A stretch of 64,000 bases of DNA from Dromaius novaehollandiae (lineage: Eukaryota > Chordata > Aves > Casuariiformes > Dromaiidae), in the NCBI RefSeq assembly GCF_036370855.1, contig NC_088112.1, forward strand, positions 20,266,469 through 20,330,468, given 5' to 3'. The stretch's first letter is position 1; each line of letters starts with the position of its first letter. Shown here in pieces: positions 36,104 to 49,914 of the stretch. A program made the translations under genes and the position numbers. The notes under the pieces were generated by a model that was not told where the DNA came from, made no database searches, and saw only the letters and a program-made list of their open reading frames with translations.

Positions 36104-37299
36104 AAAGCTTCTGCGGGGAAGAATAAATTATTTGCATGGGTGTGATGAATGCTTGAAGGGAACCTGAAAAATTGCACGTTGAGCACTGGGAAAATTTCTG
36201 AAAATGATCTGTGTTGTTCTTTGTGGTGTCAGAAACTTAACATTAAAAAGGGATCATCGCTGGTTCTGTTTATTGCATAGTAGTGTTAAATGCTTGCCAA
36301 AAGGAATATATCTAACATAGCATGGCAATCAATGTAAGATCAGGTGGGTTCTTACTCATGTCAGTATTTGCATCAGTAATGAATTTTTGGAGGAGCTGTT
36401 TCTTATCTTATATCCATAAGAACATCAATGTTTTTTACAGCATGTTCTTATGCTGTGCCCCAGTTTGCAGTCCTTCAAGTCACTTGAATTTAGATCAGTG
36501 GTGTGATAGACTTTAATGAATCTCTGCATAAGGATTGTGTATGGGACAATGTCATTCAATAAGGAACTTAAAGGAATCATATCTGCTTTAGCTAAAATAC
36601 AATTTCCCTTTGGAAGAAAAGATGCATATGGTAATAACAAAGATGGTAATAGCAACAGTCTTGTCAACACTTGGGAAACTGGTGCAAAGTATTTTCAGTG
36701 CTGCTTTCTGCTTGACCTCTGAGTGCAGTATGAGCAGCTGTAGCTCATTACTGTCTGCTGCCCTGGTCCTCAGATCGTGCTGCCTGGGGACTGCTCAGCG
36801 TGTGGCCCAGCTCCCATCCCCACGCAGGGCCTGGCTCCCCTGCGAGGAAGCTGGTGCAGGGGGGAAGGCTGTGCATGCAGATCCCCCCCCCGAGCCGTGT
36901 CGGCACGGGGTGAGGGTGCGTTGCACAGAGCATCTGCCTGGAGATGCCTCTGGGAGGGTGTCTGGCGTTGCAAGTGCTCTGCTTGCAGAGCAGGTCGCGA
37001 TGCTGCGGTGCTTAGTGTGCCAGCAGCATCCGGTGGCCAGGCTGCAAGTGGGATGCTTGTGCTTGGTGATGGTATTACAAGACTGCAAAATCTTCCCGTA
37101 AGTCACAGATCCAAACAGGGCTGCTCTGTGAGAAACAGCTACAGAACGCAAACATCAATTAACTACAGTGAAACAGCAACCCTTGCTTGTATCTGATTTT
37201 TCTTCCGAGGCAGTCATTGTGAGTGAAATTACCAGCTTTTTCTTTCCCCTTTTCAAAAGGTTCATCCCACAAGCTATCTGCGCAGTAGGTTTCAACACA

Positions 37300-37455
37300 T
37301 TCCTAGGGCTATTCACGTGTAAAAGGGCTGCAGCAATGCAGAGTAACTGGAGCAGTTTTTCCCTGATGTGATTTGTCACTGCTCTAAGTTTTGCAACTCT
37401 GTAATATGAGTATTTCATGCAGAATATCAGTGAGTTGTCACTGTGATCAAACAAA
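37300..37455 (-). repeat. Diverged dispersed repeat, copy 2
   Basis: Partner of the copy ending at 36103, in the same orientation about 1.35 kb away. The two copies share the end motif TTTGATCACA.TGACAACT and a GCTCT..GTTT/TGCAACTC block. It could be two insertions of one family or an old local duplication. Confidence 0.5.
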
Positions 37456-40400
37456 ATACTTTTCTTAAGCCACTCACAGCAAGCCTACATAACGGTTTAA
37501 GATCTGAAATGTCCAGCTGAAACTCTACAGAGGGCTGCTTGGGGAGGCAGCATGCGATTACCCAGGCTGGAGCCTGGCCAGGTTTCCAAGGTTAGCACCT
37601 TTCATCTCGACATCAAATCTTTAATGACTGCATGTGGTATAGACATTTGTTTAACATCTCGTTTGGGAATGTAATGTATCCAGAGTTACCGCACCTCTTG
37701 TCATACTGGATGTACTTGGTTCAATATTGGTCTGAAGGAAAAGGACTTTCAAAGTTGCCAGCAATATTTCATGGATGATCTTGTATTTTCCTCTGGTGGC
37801 TCCTATCTGAGTATAACCAGGATCTACTGTGTGTTTTTTTTCCCCCTCCAGATCTGCTCCTCTGTCCTCCTTACAAGCTAATAGCAAACACTGCAATTAC
37901 CCTTATTTCCAGGTTGCCAACTAAAATAATTAGAAAAATAGGCAATGTGATTTTGGAAAGATGCATTAGAAAATGAAGGGGAGCAATGACAGCATGTTCT
38001 CATGGTGCCAATTAAAACATTGCTGAAGCGGAGAGCCAAGCAGACAGAATCACAGGGATTCACTCAAACAGAAGAATCCCAGGAAGGCTCCTTTCTGCTT
38101 CTGAGCATGCGGCATATGGAAATTGTCCAGGGAATAAGTGGTAGAATGGCTTTCTTGAGCGGTGAATATTGTTTTGAAAGTGGTGAGAATAATCTGAAGC
38201 ATCTTTAAAGATGTTTGTTGTGATATCTGAGTCTAGTTGAAACAGAATCGTTACCCATATTTACCTATTAATTACTCTTGCTTAGGCTCTAACACTCTTT
38301 ATGACCCTTAAACAACTTAAGCTTTCTACTCCATTATGTATGCCTAACTGTAACCTTTGCTTAAAAATCTAGATTGTGAGGGGTCTAGACACTTTGAGTA
38401 AAAGCACAAAGCATGTGTGCATGGCAGGAGAGACCAGGAATATCTTGCAATATGCTGAATACAAACTGCATCCACGCTGCAGTTCTTAATGGGCATGGAG
38501 AAATACCTCTTGCTTGGCAGCAGCTTCAACAGCTGAATACCAAATTGGATTCCAGTTTTTTCTCTTCTAATAAATTAGGTGATTCTCTCCGTGTGCAAAG
38601 GTGTTTTTGTTCCTATGAAATAGAACTTAAAGCATAATAAAACTCTCATTTGTGAACTGAAGCAAGACAGGGCTAAATTTGGGCTAAATTCTCTTCATAG
38701 GGCCATTTTCTTTTCAGTTTATTGACCTGTATCTGTTCCTTATTGGTCAAATTCATAATGTGTTAAATCAGGCAGTCTCATTTCTGTTTTTTTCTATTGC
38801 ATTCAAATATCTATTTGCTATAGGAAGAGCTCAAATGCTCACAGGTGTTAATGTAAGAGCTATGCAATTTTGCTCTGTCCCTGTTTGCCTGTTTCTCTAG
38901 ATTTTGTGGTGATCTCCATGGGAATAAAACAGCAGGAAGAGTTTGGTGGATTTTGTGTGCAATATGACCATGCACCATGGCAGTTTTCTTAAGAACTGTT
39001 GCAAGCCAAGAAGGAGCAGAGGTGGGATCAGTCTGGGATAAATTACAAAAGGATTTGTCAGAGACTTTTGTACATGTAAACTTATCCCTTGTAAAAGCGC
39101 TGGCTGTTCCCCCTGAGGCATGAACCTCCCGTTTAGCCTAAGAAGCTACAGTAGCTCCAGCAGCAGCTGTAAGCCTGTGTCCCCTGTCTGCCTGCTGCTT
39201 AGAGGAGCAAGAGGAGACCTTGTGTTCGGATCAGGTCTTGCTGGGGCTGCCAGCAACTGTTCAGTCAGCTTGCTACAAAATATACCATCCTATCGTATTT
39301 CCTAGGAAAAAATGACTGCATGGCTCTTGCGTACTATATAAGGAGGTGGGATGAAAGGAGACTGGAGCATCCAGGGCAATGTAGGTGGTAGATAACATGT
39401 AGACCTCACAGTTGAGAAACTACATCAGGAGTTTCTACCTTTTGTAGACTACTGTCTTGTCTGTTACGATAGGAAAACCTCCCGTGAAGTGTTTTCCCTT
39501 CCTCATGGTCAAAAAACCACATGCCTGTAGCCATGTGGTGTTTGGGATGTGGTCCCTCAACCTCCTCCAGAGTGTGGTCAGGCACCCTAGTCCCAGTCTT
39601 TCTCCAGTGACACTTCAGCGATCTCAAATGCTTGGACTGGTGCATTTGCTGTTTTTTGAAGCAATAACAAAGAAGCATACGCTCTTATTTAGCTGACTTT
39701 ACTCTGTAGCTCAGTATGAGCTTGGGAGCCTGATGTTATGGGCTGTGATGCCCTGAGCAGCTGCAAGGCAAACCTGGAACTGCTGCCTGAGGCTCCAAGG
39801 GTAGGGGAGAAGTCTTGTAAACTCTTTCATTTTAAAGTGTCAAAGTGCAATGTTTACAGCCGGCTTTTCTCTGTGATGCTGAAAAACCTCTTGGCAACGG
39901 TGAGGTGGTCAGGACACCAAGACCACTGCTCGCTGTTTGAACTGGTATTGCCATCTTGTTCCCTGTACTCCCTGCTCTGCTCCCTCCTGTCTTATCCTTA
40001 GATAATTAGTGTTTGGGGCATAAAATATCCATTTGCTCTTTGCAGTTGGTGTTGTCTGTGTCTCTTGGTCCATGACTGGAGCTGCTAAATACAAACACAG
40101 TCCTAATCTCATACAATAAAACAGAGCAAATGCAAGTAAAACATAATTTCACCATTTAAGTTAACAGAGATTTTCATGGTTATAAACCTTTGAAATGGAG
40201 AAGGCAAATCCACGACACTGCAGTATTTCTTGGTGTTTTCTAAGCTGCCCAGCTGGTGTTCTGCAGCGCTGGCTGCGGCTCGGCTGCCACGCGGGGCTGG
40301 CAGGGCTGTGGCTTTCTCCGCGGGGAAGCCCGGGCTGGCCGAGGAGCCATCTGGCCCCACGGGGCTTCCTCTGAGCAGCAGCTTTGGGAGGAGGAAGAGG

Positions 40401-42814
40401 AGCGATGGGTAGCTGTGCCCTTTGCCTGATCTTGGGTGAAGCACCCATAGGTGCTGTGGCAGGACCTGGCCAACCTTTCCTCTCCCAGTGTTTTGCTGGT
40501 TGCCCCTCACCATGTTCGGGGACTTTTCCTGGGGGTCAGTAACATGCAGGGAGCTCCCCGCCGTTGGCTAAGCCTGGGGATGCGTCCCGTGGCACGTTGC
40601 ACCCCGAGCTGGCAAAAGGCTTGATTGAGAATGCTCTATTACTACTTAACAATTTAGAGGGCTGAAATTTATCTTTGGGCTATGCTGTTTCTCCCTCCTT
40701 TCCCCCTTCCCCCTGCCATGGTACTTGTGTCACTCTCAAATCATGTCTTTAGATAGCTAAAACTGCTACTTTTACCACCTCTGTTTATCACACAGAGCCA
40801 ACACTAACACAGCAATCTTTACTTTATGGTCTGATTTCTATAATGCTGCATCTATCATAAAAGACCTGAAAACTTCAGAGCGGGAAACTGGTAGTTTTCC
40901 TTTTCTCAGATGAGAAGAAGCAAAGATAGTAATGAAAAAACAGCAAGAACATCCTTCCTTGTTTTCTAGGGATCTTCAGGAGCCAGGAGCCTGGGGTTTT
41001 GCTCTTCATATTCATGGGATTTGTAGGGATTCTTTGACCTAAAGCCAGATCTCTGCCCTGTGCTTGGCCTCTTTCCCAGTCCAGCCATATCTGACTTTTG
41101 AGGGCTATTAAATCTCAGTGTGCTCCCAGCTCTGCGGTTCTGCTAGCCTTACTGTTTAAAGGAGGGCTGCAATACCTGACAGCAGCTTGGGCAGTGCCTC
41201 GGTAAGCACCACGTGTAATTCTGCAGCAGCCTATGCCCGGGCTATGTAGTTCTTTGAGAAGATATCACAAAGCTCCTTTAAAATTTTATCCTGAGTCTTG
41301 TGAGACTTTATAAAGCTCTTGCTCCAGGAATCATAAGGCTTGACTTTCTCTTAATAATAAATCTAGTTCTTATCTCTCCAGAGAGAAGCTTGGGAAAAAA
41401 GGACCCTGATGTCTTAACCAGAAAGGGAAAAGAAAGTCTGAACATCCCTTCCTGCTTGTTCCAGGGATTTTAACTTCATGATTTTTTAAAAATTAATCTT
41501 TTCTCTGTACAGTCAGCCTAATGACTTTTGTAAACTTGTGTTGGCAGAACTAACAACAGCTTCAAGTGACTAATTGTTTTCATTCATCAGCCATTCATTG
41601 CAAGAGCAATTATAGGTTCAGCGTTCTGCCCCCAAAATGAGGGCCAGATCCTGCAGTCATATTATTTACATTACCTGGCTCTCTATTTACATTTTCCAGC
41701 ACAGTGATGGCCCCTTTTAAAATCTGGCTTCTTCAGATCAGTTTCAAACCACATTTTGGGCAGAGTACTTGCAGCTCACCTTGATTTCAAGCAAGAGATA
41801 AAATAGTCTATCCTTGTAATTTGATCTGTTTGGTGGTAGGTGGCAACTAAATGTTAAGCCTGATGTTTCTTTCTATTAAACTGAAATTTAGCACCAAGGG
41901 AAATTACCACGCTATCTGCAAGATGTCAGGTTCATTTTGAAGTGTACTAAACATTTCCAGCTTGCTAGTTGCTTCTTACTTCCTTGCAGATAAGATTTAA
42001 GAAAAAAAAAAAATCACCATGGCAAGCCAGGTTTCTCTGTCTAAGCACTAAGTGGTGAAAAGAACCAGAAATAGTTAAAACTTGAAATGGTTAAATAGCA
42101 CACCAGTCTTTTCTGTGTCCTGCATGAGCTCCATCCCCACAGCCACCACTTCATCTTTCCTGCAGCTCATGTTCCCTGGTGCCCAGGGTGGGGTTGGTGG
42201 GTGATTCTGGAACTTATTGTCTGGGATTTTGTCTTAGTTGTGCAGTCAGAAATCATATATGCCCAAAACAGGGAGTATTCAACTTATGAGTGCAGGAGCA
42301 GTTATATACTCTTTTGCCAGATAGAAATGTGTAGGAAGTGGAGAAGCATTTTAGGCACCTGCATTGGGGAGGGGGGAAGAAACCAATCCACCTCTTCTCA
42401 TGTCACTTCAGTACAAAATGGAAGAAGCACAGCAAATGCCTACTTCACTTGCATCCTAGAGCTGGAATCAAACAAAAAAACCCAACTAGAAAAAATTCTG
42501 CCAGATTCTGCAAATATAGATACAAAGTTTTTTGTAATGCTCCATTGCCTTTCTATTTGGCTGAAGGGAAATTTAGGCTTTGAAAATCTCTTAAATCCAG
42601 TTGGGGAGTTGCTCATCTAATCCAAATGTCATAGCTTGGTCAAATTTCTTCTATTTCAAACTACATTTGTGTGTGAGATCCTGAAAGGTAGGGTAAGGTG
42701 TTCATTTTTAAATCCAATGTCTACTTGTACGCAGAGGAGCTGTAGTTGACAGCAAGTAGTTCATGGTGGAAAAAAAATCAAAGTGAAAATGGTAATCTTA
42801 ACATACTTTGTACT

Positions 42815-42900
42815 CTGCAGATCTCAAAACGCTTCACAAGGTGAAGGTGCCTGAGTAACCCCCTCAGCCACCCTTGAGCTAGTTAAGAGGGGAGAAGAAA
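42815..42900 (+). repeat. Possible ancient SINE fragment
   Basis: The GATCTCAAAACGCTTCACAA motif resembles the 'CTCAAAGCGCTTTACAAA' start of an ancient amniote MIR-like/SINE family. It is short and diverged. Confidence 0.3.
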
Positions 42901-43249
42901 AGTGTGTGTTAGTAACTGAGCTATTCAGTGTAAGATGTGTATTTTATGAAGTGGTAGTGTTGCTTTTCAAGGATCAGGAATAGTGAAGAGACCAAGGTCC
43001 TGCAGCCCTTGAAATGAATGTGAAACTCCCACTTCATATTCCAGTGTCTTCCCCAGTGAGTGTCGTGTGTTGTGTTCTTGAATTGCACAAATATTGTAAC
43101 TGGGATTTTAATATTCTCAAAGTAATCCCTAATGCTAATGGATAGCAAAGTGATATAAGAAATATGACTCTCCTAACAATTTAATTTTAAACACTATCTT
43201 AAAGTAATGCAACTCTTACAACATCAAAAGTACTTTGCATATATATATT

Positions 43250-43440
43250 TCTCTTTTCCAAGGCTCTCAATATGATTTATGAGCAGCAATTAACTAAGCC
43301 TTTTAACACCATGTGACCAAGGTGTTGCTGGGGCCATTTATGAACTATGCAGGCTGAGGCACAGAAGTGTCAAATGTAGCCTGTAAAGATGGTATTGCAA
43401 AATGCAGACCAGAACCTGAGAATCCTGAATGATAGCTTGT
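43250..43440 (+). repeat. MIR-like ancient SINE remnant
   Basis: A series of ordered short matches to the typical element: CTCTCAATATGATTTATGA, AATTAACTAAGCC, a 'GCTGAGGCACAGAAGTGTCAA' type block and 'CCAGAACCTGAGAATCCTGA'. The order and spacing fit an old SINE in plus orientation. Identity is low. Confidence 0.5.
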
Positions 43441-44864
43441 TCTAAAAATTGCCTCTTTCCTAGTAAAATAGAAAAGATGATCATTAAAATCCATCGGGCT
43501 TGCTACGAAGTCTGGCAGACATTAGGAATTTACAAATACTTTTAAATGCAGAGGGGTGTTATTTTTATTAAATGATGAATGTAGGAGGGTTTTAACATAA
43601 CACTGAAGAAATGCATCTAAACCGTGATGGAATAAGAATCAATATAGGTCATTTTAAAAAAAAATCCTACTAGAACTGATTTTCCTGTCATTCAGCAGTG
43701 TTTATATTTATGCTGCTACATAACTTAAAAGCCTTTTAAAAATGTAAATGGCAGCAGGCTTGTAGAATACTGTATGTCATAGCTGCTGGACCACGGGCTT
43801 CCTCCTACTCTTTGGTCAGTGGTGCTCTAACTATCAGCTAATACTGAAATCGGGATAAGGCCAGGTATAAAGCATGTTTAGAAGCGAAGGAAAGGGGAAT
43901 GAGGTTATACAAAGAAGGAAGAAGAGAGTAATTTAGAAAAAAATGGGTGGCTGAGCCTCTATTTTACAGCAGTACCTACAAAAGGAGAACTTTAAATACC
44001 TTATAGTGCCTTACCTGCAAGTACATTCATATTAGTAATATGGTAAGAATTCCAAAAGATCCACCTTGCTAATTGTGGAAGGATAAAGCATGTAAAAACT
44101 TGATAAATATGGCATGGGGACTTGCCATGTGTTTAAATCTTGGAAAGGGAATTGCTTTATTCACATGAAACTAGCAGCTATGTTGTAGTAGAAATAGTAT
44201 GGCTTTGTGCAGGGGTTTCTGCTGCGTGGCAGATGATTTAATTGGGGGATTTCTTTTAATAAAAAAGGAAAAGTAGAATATAGATGTGGGTAATTAAATA
44301 TAGGAGATCCTATTTCTGTTTTTAGTGTGAATGCATTTTTTGTATCTTTACAAATGAGTCAGGTTTACAAATAAAGATATGGTCATGCATAGAGAATTTC
44401 TCAAGTTCTTGTATGAGTGTGAGCAGTGCCTTGTGAGCCAGTGTCAGCGTTCTGTAGTAATGGTCTCTGCTACCAGCACAGTTATTGCTCTCACTGATTT
44501 ACATGCTCTGTGTATTTATTTTCACATGCAAGTATCTTCCTCTTCACCTCTGGGGAGTATGTTACCCTTTGATAGGTCCTTAAAGTACTATCTGCTTACC
44601 TGATTCTGTTGGGGGGGAAAACCCAAAGACAGAAAACCCCATTCCTAAAGCAAGTTAATGCAGGCAAAGCAAGTAGCTTTTGGGGACCCTGCAATTCAAT
44701 GCAAACTTTGCAATCTGTGAGACTGCATGGTTGCTGATCCTCATGTTGCTTCAGGCTCCTGATTCAATTCAAAATCCTGCAAACTGGTCAGGCAATCCCT
44801 GCCTATTGGTGTTTCGTTTTTTCCTCCTCTGGCTGAAGGTGCAGAGTAAAATAGGTCTGTGGTC

Positions 44865-44955
44865 CCGCTCCCATTACAGCCTGGGAGAGTTTGCTTACGC
44901 TGAAGTCACTGGCAAAACCCTCAATAGCTTTAATGGGGGCAAGAACAGGCTCCCC
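44865..44955 (+). repeat. Relic of a common sauropsid dispersed repeat
   Basis: GAAGTCACTGGCAAAACCCT followed by CAATAGCTTTAATGGGGGCA matches the frequent 'GAAGTCAATGGCAAAACTCC / ATTGACTTCAATGGG' element found in turtle, crocodile and bird DNA. Family name uncertain. Confidence 0.5.
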
Positions 44956-45899
44956 GTGATTTAGTCTACAGGGTTCAGCTCAAGGCAGAAAGACAGGGGC
45001 TCTTTGAAAATGACAACTTGTGGCTTTTGGAGAGGTCATTAACATATTTGTCATGGGGGAAAGAGGGTAAATAAGGAACTTGAAAAGAAAGACAGACGTT
45101 AATTACGCCTCAGACAACATTGCTGTGTGCTGATGACATACTGTAGCTCTCCAGACAACTATAATTTGCAAGTGAACCCAGCTAGAATGAGACTTTACAA
45201 CAAGCTGAGCAATTAGTTCTTCCTGAGTTGCAAGGGTGACATCATGTGTGCAAAACATGCCTTCGCCTTCAGCTAACAACACACACTCATCTATTCTTCC
45301 TGTAGGCTCACTGTTTGCTGAGAAGGCCATTAAATCATACCCCGATGGATGCGCCGGCTTTCGGAGTCTGGTGAATAAAGGTCCCTGAAGTGCAGATAAA
45401 GAAACACGGACACGAGTCATCGGCTATGTATACAGAGCATCAGCTATCAACAACAAAAGCAAGTCTCATACCTGATTTTATGCTGTGTAGCTATGTGTCT
45501 AATTCTGTCTTTTAAAGACCGAGTTATGTTTCCAGCATCTTGAAAATTTGTCCCCATTGAACCTGATATAATCAAATGTTTTTCATGTGGAATTGCTCTA
45601 GAAATTGGGAAAGGTGAAGGCTTGCTTTTATGAGCTCTTTATATAGAGTTCTGCTAAGAGCAAGGAGTTTATTTAAATAGGGAATATAATAAAAACAGGA
45701 AGTAATCAAACAGTGAGGTTATTATGCATCTGGGCATAGATTTCCAGTAGAAGTGTGTGGTGGGGACTTGATAGGTTGGATCACTTAAGCTCACACAGCA
45801 TATAACACTGTCAAAGACTGTAAGGATCCATCTGCTATGTGAAGGGGAATGAATTATGGCATTGATCTATAAAGACAATTACATTTATTCTTTAATCAG

Positions 45900-45980
45900 A
45901 AATGTAGTCCCACTGAAGCCACATAGTACTTACCTACAGTCAGCTCAGCTTCTGCTTAAGTGCTTTGCAGAATCAAGAAC
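45900..45980 (+). repeat. Relic of a palindromic MITE-like element (right end)
   Basis: GTCCCACTGAAG, then CTTAAGTGCTTTGCAGAATC, resembles the '...GTGCTTAAGTGCTTTGCTGAATC...' end of a palindromic element common in archosaurs. It appears related to the relic at 60396-60490. Confidence 0.5.
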
Positions 45981-47879
45981 CAAATAATCTCAAAGATTTT
46001 TCACTACTTTTGTCTGTTAGTGTGATGCAGACTGTCCTGTAGCTTTTGATATTTTTATTGAATTAATGAGAAAGAAGAAAGGTATATGGATGGACTTGAC
46101 TTTAGGGATATGTTTGTGTGTGAAAAGCTGCTTTATCCTTTGAAGAAAACTTGCCACAAATGCAAAACGAGCATTTCACCATGACTGTTTTTTGTAAACA
46201 CAGCAGTGGACATGCAGATCTGGCAGAGCAGGATGCAGGACAGCAGCAGAAGTATCACAGCCAGAGGGCTGAGGAGGCTCCCGTTGAATGGGAGCAAGTG
46301 TCTTCTGCTGCGATGAGGACCTTTCCAATCCCACACAGCCGTCCATGCATCCTCCTTTCCCTTCTGAAATCCTGAATGTTTGCTCAGTGCTGGTTACTCT
46401 CAGCATATGTGGAATTTTTTTGCCCTCTCCCAGTGAAGTAGATGGGAAAGCTCCTGCTTTCCATGGCAGCCCAGCTGGGCATGTGATACTCTTTGGCTGA
46501 ACTTAACCTCCTCTGCAGATCCATGAAAGTCCAGATCTATAAATTCTGTACAGCAGGATACTTGGACCTCATCACTCATGCCGTGATTTCAATGAATAAT
46601 CTATATTCTCTTGTTCATTCACAACAAGTTTACATAGTCTCCAGAAGCTTTAAAATTAGAACCTTTGAGGAAAATAGAAATCTGTTCTCTAAAGCCAGCA
46701 GGATATGTAAATAGGAGTTAAGAACATTAATAGTCCTTTGTTAACAAATGCAGGAGTGAAATCTGCTGGCTGTGCTTGGGATTTGTGACAGGCCTTTACG
46801 TCCTTACAAAGTTGGCAAAAACCATCTAAGAAATGGGAAGAAGATGAAAGTTTAGTGCCCTACTAACTGGCTGTTAGGTAGAAAGCCGTGCAGCAGTGAG
46901 CTCTATGGGGCCAGGCAGCCCTTTAGTTGCTGCCTACCCAATGTGCTGCAGAAGTGTTGGTATCCCTTCTGGTTTGTGACAGCTCATCCCAGCACAGAGA
47001 GGCTGTGTGCAACATTAATTTCTGCAATTTCTGCAGAAACGCTCCCATTTGAATCACAGGGAGGAAGGTGGACATGGGAGTAGGACGGTGAAGGTGCCAT
47101 GCAGAGTCTGAAGGGAGGAAAAACTTTGGGAAGAGTCTGGAACCCTGTTCTCAGCCACAACTGCAGGGAGTTTCCTCCTAACTGAAAAATGAGGGTCCCT
47201 TCCTACAGGCTATCGAGTTCCTTTCTTTATCTGTAGCTGCCAACGTGGCCACAGATGTGGCAGGGGAAACCATGGGTTTTGGTGGTGTGGTCAGAGGAAG
47301 AGCGAGGCATGTTTGCATGAACTGCCTTTTGGCTACAAGCTCTGCGCAGCCTGAAGAAGCAAACCTCCCACGGAGCCCGACTCGGCTCGCTCCACGGGCC
47401 ATTCTGCTCGAATTATTCCTCTGGCAATGCACCCCTTCAGCTAGAGCTTAATAACATAAAGCTGGTGGAAGGCTGGTTTAGGTTATAAGGGCATGGTTTT
47501 GATTAATTTCCTACATTTCAAGGGCAAAAATGGGTAAGCTTGGTCTTTACCCAGTTCTACACCACTTTCCACATTTTGTTGGCCTTCTCCTGGCAGTGCA
47601 TACCTTTTCTTGCCTGCCTCATGTTTCTCCACATACTGGAGAGAGATGTGGGGACATTCCACATTTAAATCATAATACATCATAATCTCCTTACACAACC
47701 TCAGTTTTCCTGTGCAACTTTGAGAATTAGGTTGGAAGCTTTCAATTGCAAGAAAACGTACGTGAGCAGAAAGTGCCACTATTATGTGATAAAACAAGAC
47801 ATACATTCCTGTCTTCTGTTCACTTTGCCATAATGTTGCATGGTGTATAGAAGTAGTAAAGTCTCTCTTCCTTTCTTCT

Positions 47880-47920
47880 AGATGCATGTGTGTGCGCATG
47901 CGCATGTGTGTGCCCATACA
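47880..47920 (+). repeat. Alternating purine-pyrimidine GT/GC tract
   Basis: About 40 bp of GCATGTGTGTGCGCATGCGC-type alternation with an internal palindrome. It has Z-DNA-forming potential. Confidence 0.8.
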
Positions 47921-49914
47921 CACCAAGCTCCCCGCAGAGCACATAAGAGAATCTACTTAGTGGTTTTAATGAAAATGCAGCTTCATGGCTGTAATGATCA
48001 ACAGCTGGAAAAATGCATGCTTTTCTCCATCATTTCTAGAGGTATTTGAAAGATTTTTGTTCTGTGGCTTTCCTGGGTGACTTTCCTGATGAGCTGATTT
48101 AAAAAAAAAAATCATTTAATTTCTTCGAAGACCATCGTGGTTACCACAGAAATACGTTAGCTGCAAAACAAGGAGTAATTAGTTTATGTTTGTTCCTTTG
48201 TGTCTCCTAATTTCTTCCATTCAGGATTTAAAGCATATAATTAAAGGGATTATTCAGCTTTTATTTTTTTCCTCTATAAATTCATTTAAAGACAAAACTC
48301 TGTCTGTAAAGCATAAATAATAATGATTATATGTGGTAATTAGTCCAACCTGTTTGTCCACATAGCAGAAGACAATGTGTCTTCTGTCGAAGGCTGGAAT
48401 GCTGACTGGTGATCACTGCCGGCTTCGGCTACGGCATTCGCGGTTATTTATCTCGTCCTTTATAGGTACTCAGCTAACTGCCCTTAAAATACTGTGTGGA
48501 AGGTACTTCTTGTCCATGTGCAATAAAACTGTTAGAATTTGGTTTTACATGACAGTGAGTTCAGTGACAACCCTGGCTGGGTGGCTTAATGTGCTTAGGG
48601 TGATGCAGCCAGCCCCTCTGCCCGGAGTGGGTCCCTTCGGAGCGGTGCAGGACAGCTTCTTCTGTCCTTCGAGCTGTGGGGCAAGCTAAACTTGACAAGA
48701 AAGGCATCAACAGGCTCCAGAAGTCTAAGGTCAGGTGACAGTTGAGCAAGGATGCAGAGTGTTGCGACACTGGCGTTGGAGGTAGTTATTTAACACCTCT
48801 GCCCTGCCGGGATTTGCCAAGTAGGCAAAGTTTGGCTTGTCTGTGCGGAAGGGCTGAACCTAGTAGGACTTCTCTGACGACACTGGATAGATTGGGGTTG
48901 TTGCAAAATGAGTTTTCTCTGAACACAGGAACGGGTGTTGGAGCCCTTCCACTCACAGGGAGGTGTAGAGGTTAAATCACGTTGTAGCTATTCTCTCCTG
49001 GAAGGAATGCTCTCTTTTGAAGGTCTAAGATGAGCAAACTGTCCTGCAAACAGGGATATAAGTCTTATCCCAGGGCTACACAGTCCTGTTCCCTTTCTCC
49101 AGTGGATCTGGAGGCGTAGCCCACTAGGTAGGGAAAAGCATCAAGGGGAGGATTTCTGCACAGTCTCCTGTCGTACGCAGGGCTGCGGTTTGGTAGGCAG
49201 AGCACTGCCTGCGGAGGTGAGGTGGGGTGTGGTGGGAGGCCTGTGTTCCCAGCATCCTGCACCGGCTCCAAACCTCTGCATTGCCCCATGGGAAGGGAGG
49301 AAAGCAGCCGGGCCCTGAGCTGGCAAGTGTACTCCAAAGCCTCTCCTGGATCAAGCCTTGCAGGAAAAATAGTACCAATCAGTGCAGTATGGCTCTGGAG
49401 AGGGCTTAAACCTGAGCTAGCTTCTGTGATCCTTAGGTCTGTCTAGACAGTGGGATGCTGGGTGCGTATTAAAAATTTACTCGATGCAGATGGAGAAACT
49501 GAATTCTGAGCATCACTCTTTTGGGTATTGGGCTTTGAAGTCCACGTTAGCCCCCTTTATGTACCTCATTCCTTGTTTGAAAACTTTTAAGCTTTGCTTT
49601 TTCTCTTAAGGTTTTTATACCCTTTGTATCACCTGGCAACATGAGCACCCAAGTTCATCTGCTTTAGTGTTCTGAAATATTTTTCCACCCCGCTCACTCT
49701 GAACTGCCGGTGTTGTCTTCTCAAAATAAGACCACTGCTTTAAGGGCCTAAATATGCTGCTGCTTAACTGCAGCAAAGGAGTTTGAAAGCTTAAGCCATG
49801 GTGTGGCTGGCTATAAGAGACCGAGGTGAGTGTCAGTGCGAGGGCTGGGTGCACCATGTGTGACACAACCCGCTATGGGACGTGCTCAGGAGCCTGCTCT
49901 GGAAGCGCTTTTGC

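Larger units (their letters stand above)
35040..49900. other. CpG-depleted intergenic DNA, no gene recognised
   Basis: About 15 kb with long stretches lacking CpG altogether (none in 42001-42600). No exon, conserved domain or RNA gene was recognised; open frames are short and unremarkable. It contains several diverged dispersed repeats listed separately. GC-richer islets occur at 36760-36960 and 40250-40400. Confidence 0.6.

Noticed and set aside
37790-37808. A second CTCF-like core (CCTCTGGTGGC)
   Set aside because: Only the CCTCTGGTGGC half matches; the GCGC flank is replaced by T-rich sequence.
39325-39345. CTATATAAGG as a TATA box or CArG box
   Set aside because: Isolated motif in AT-rich DNA, no CpG island or exon nearby; one mismatch to CArG.
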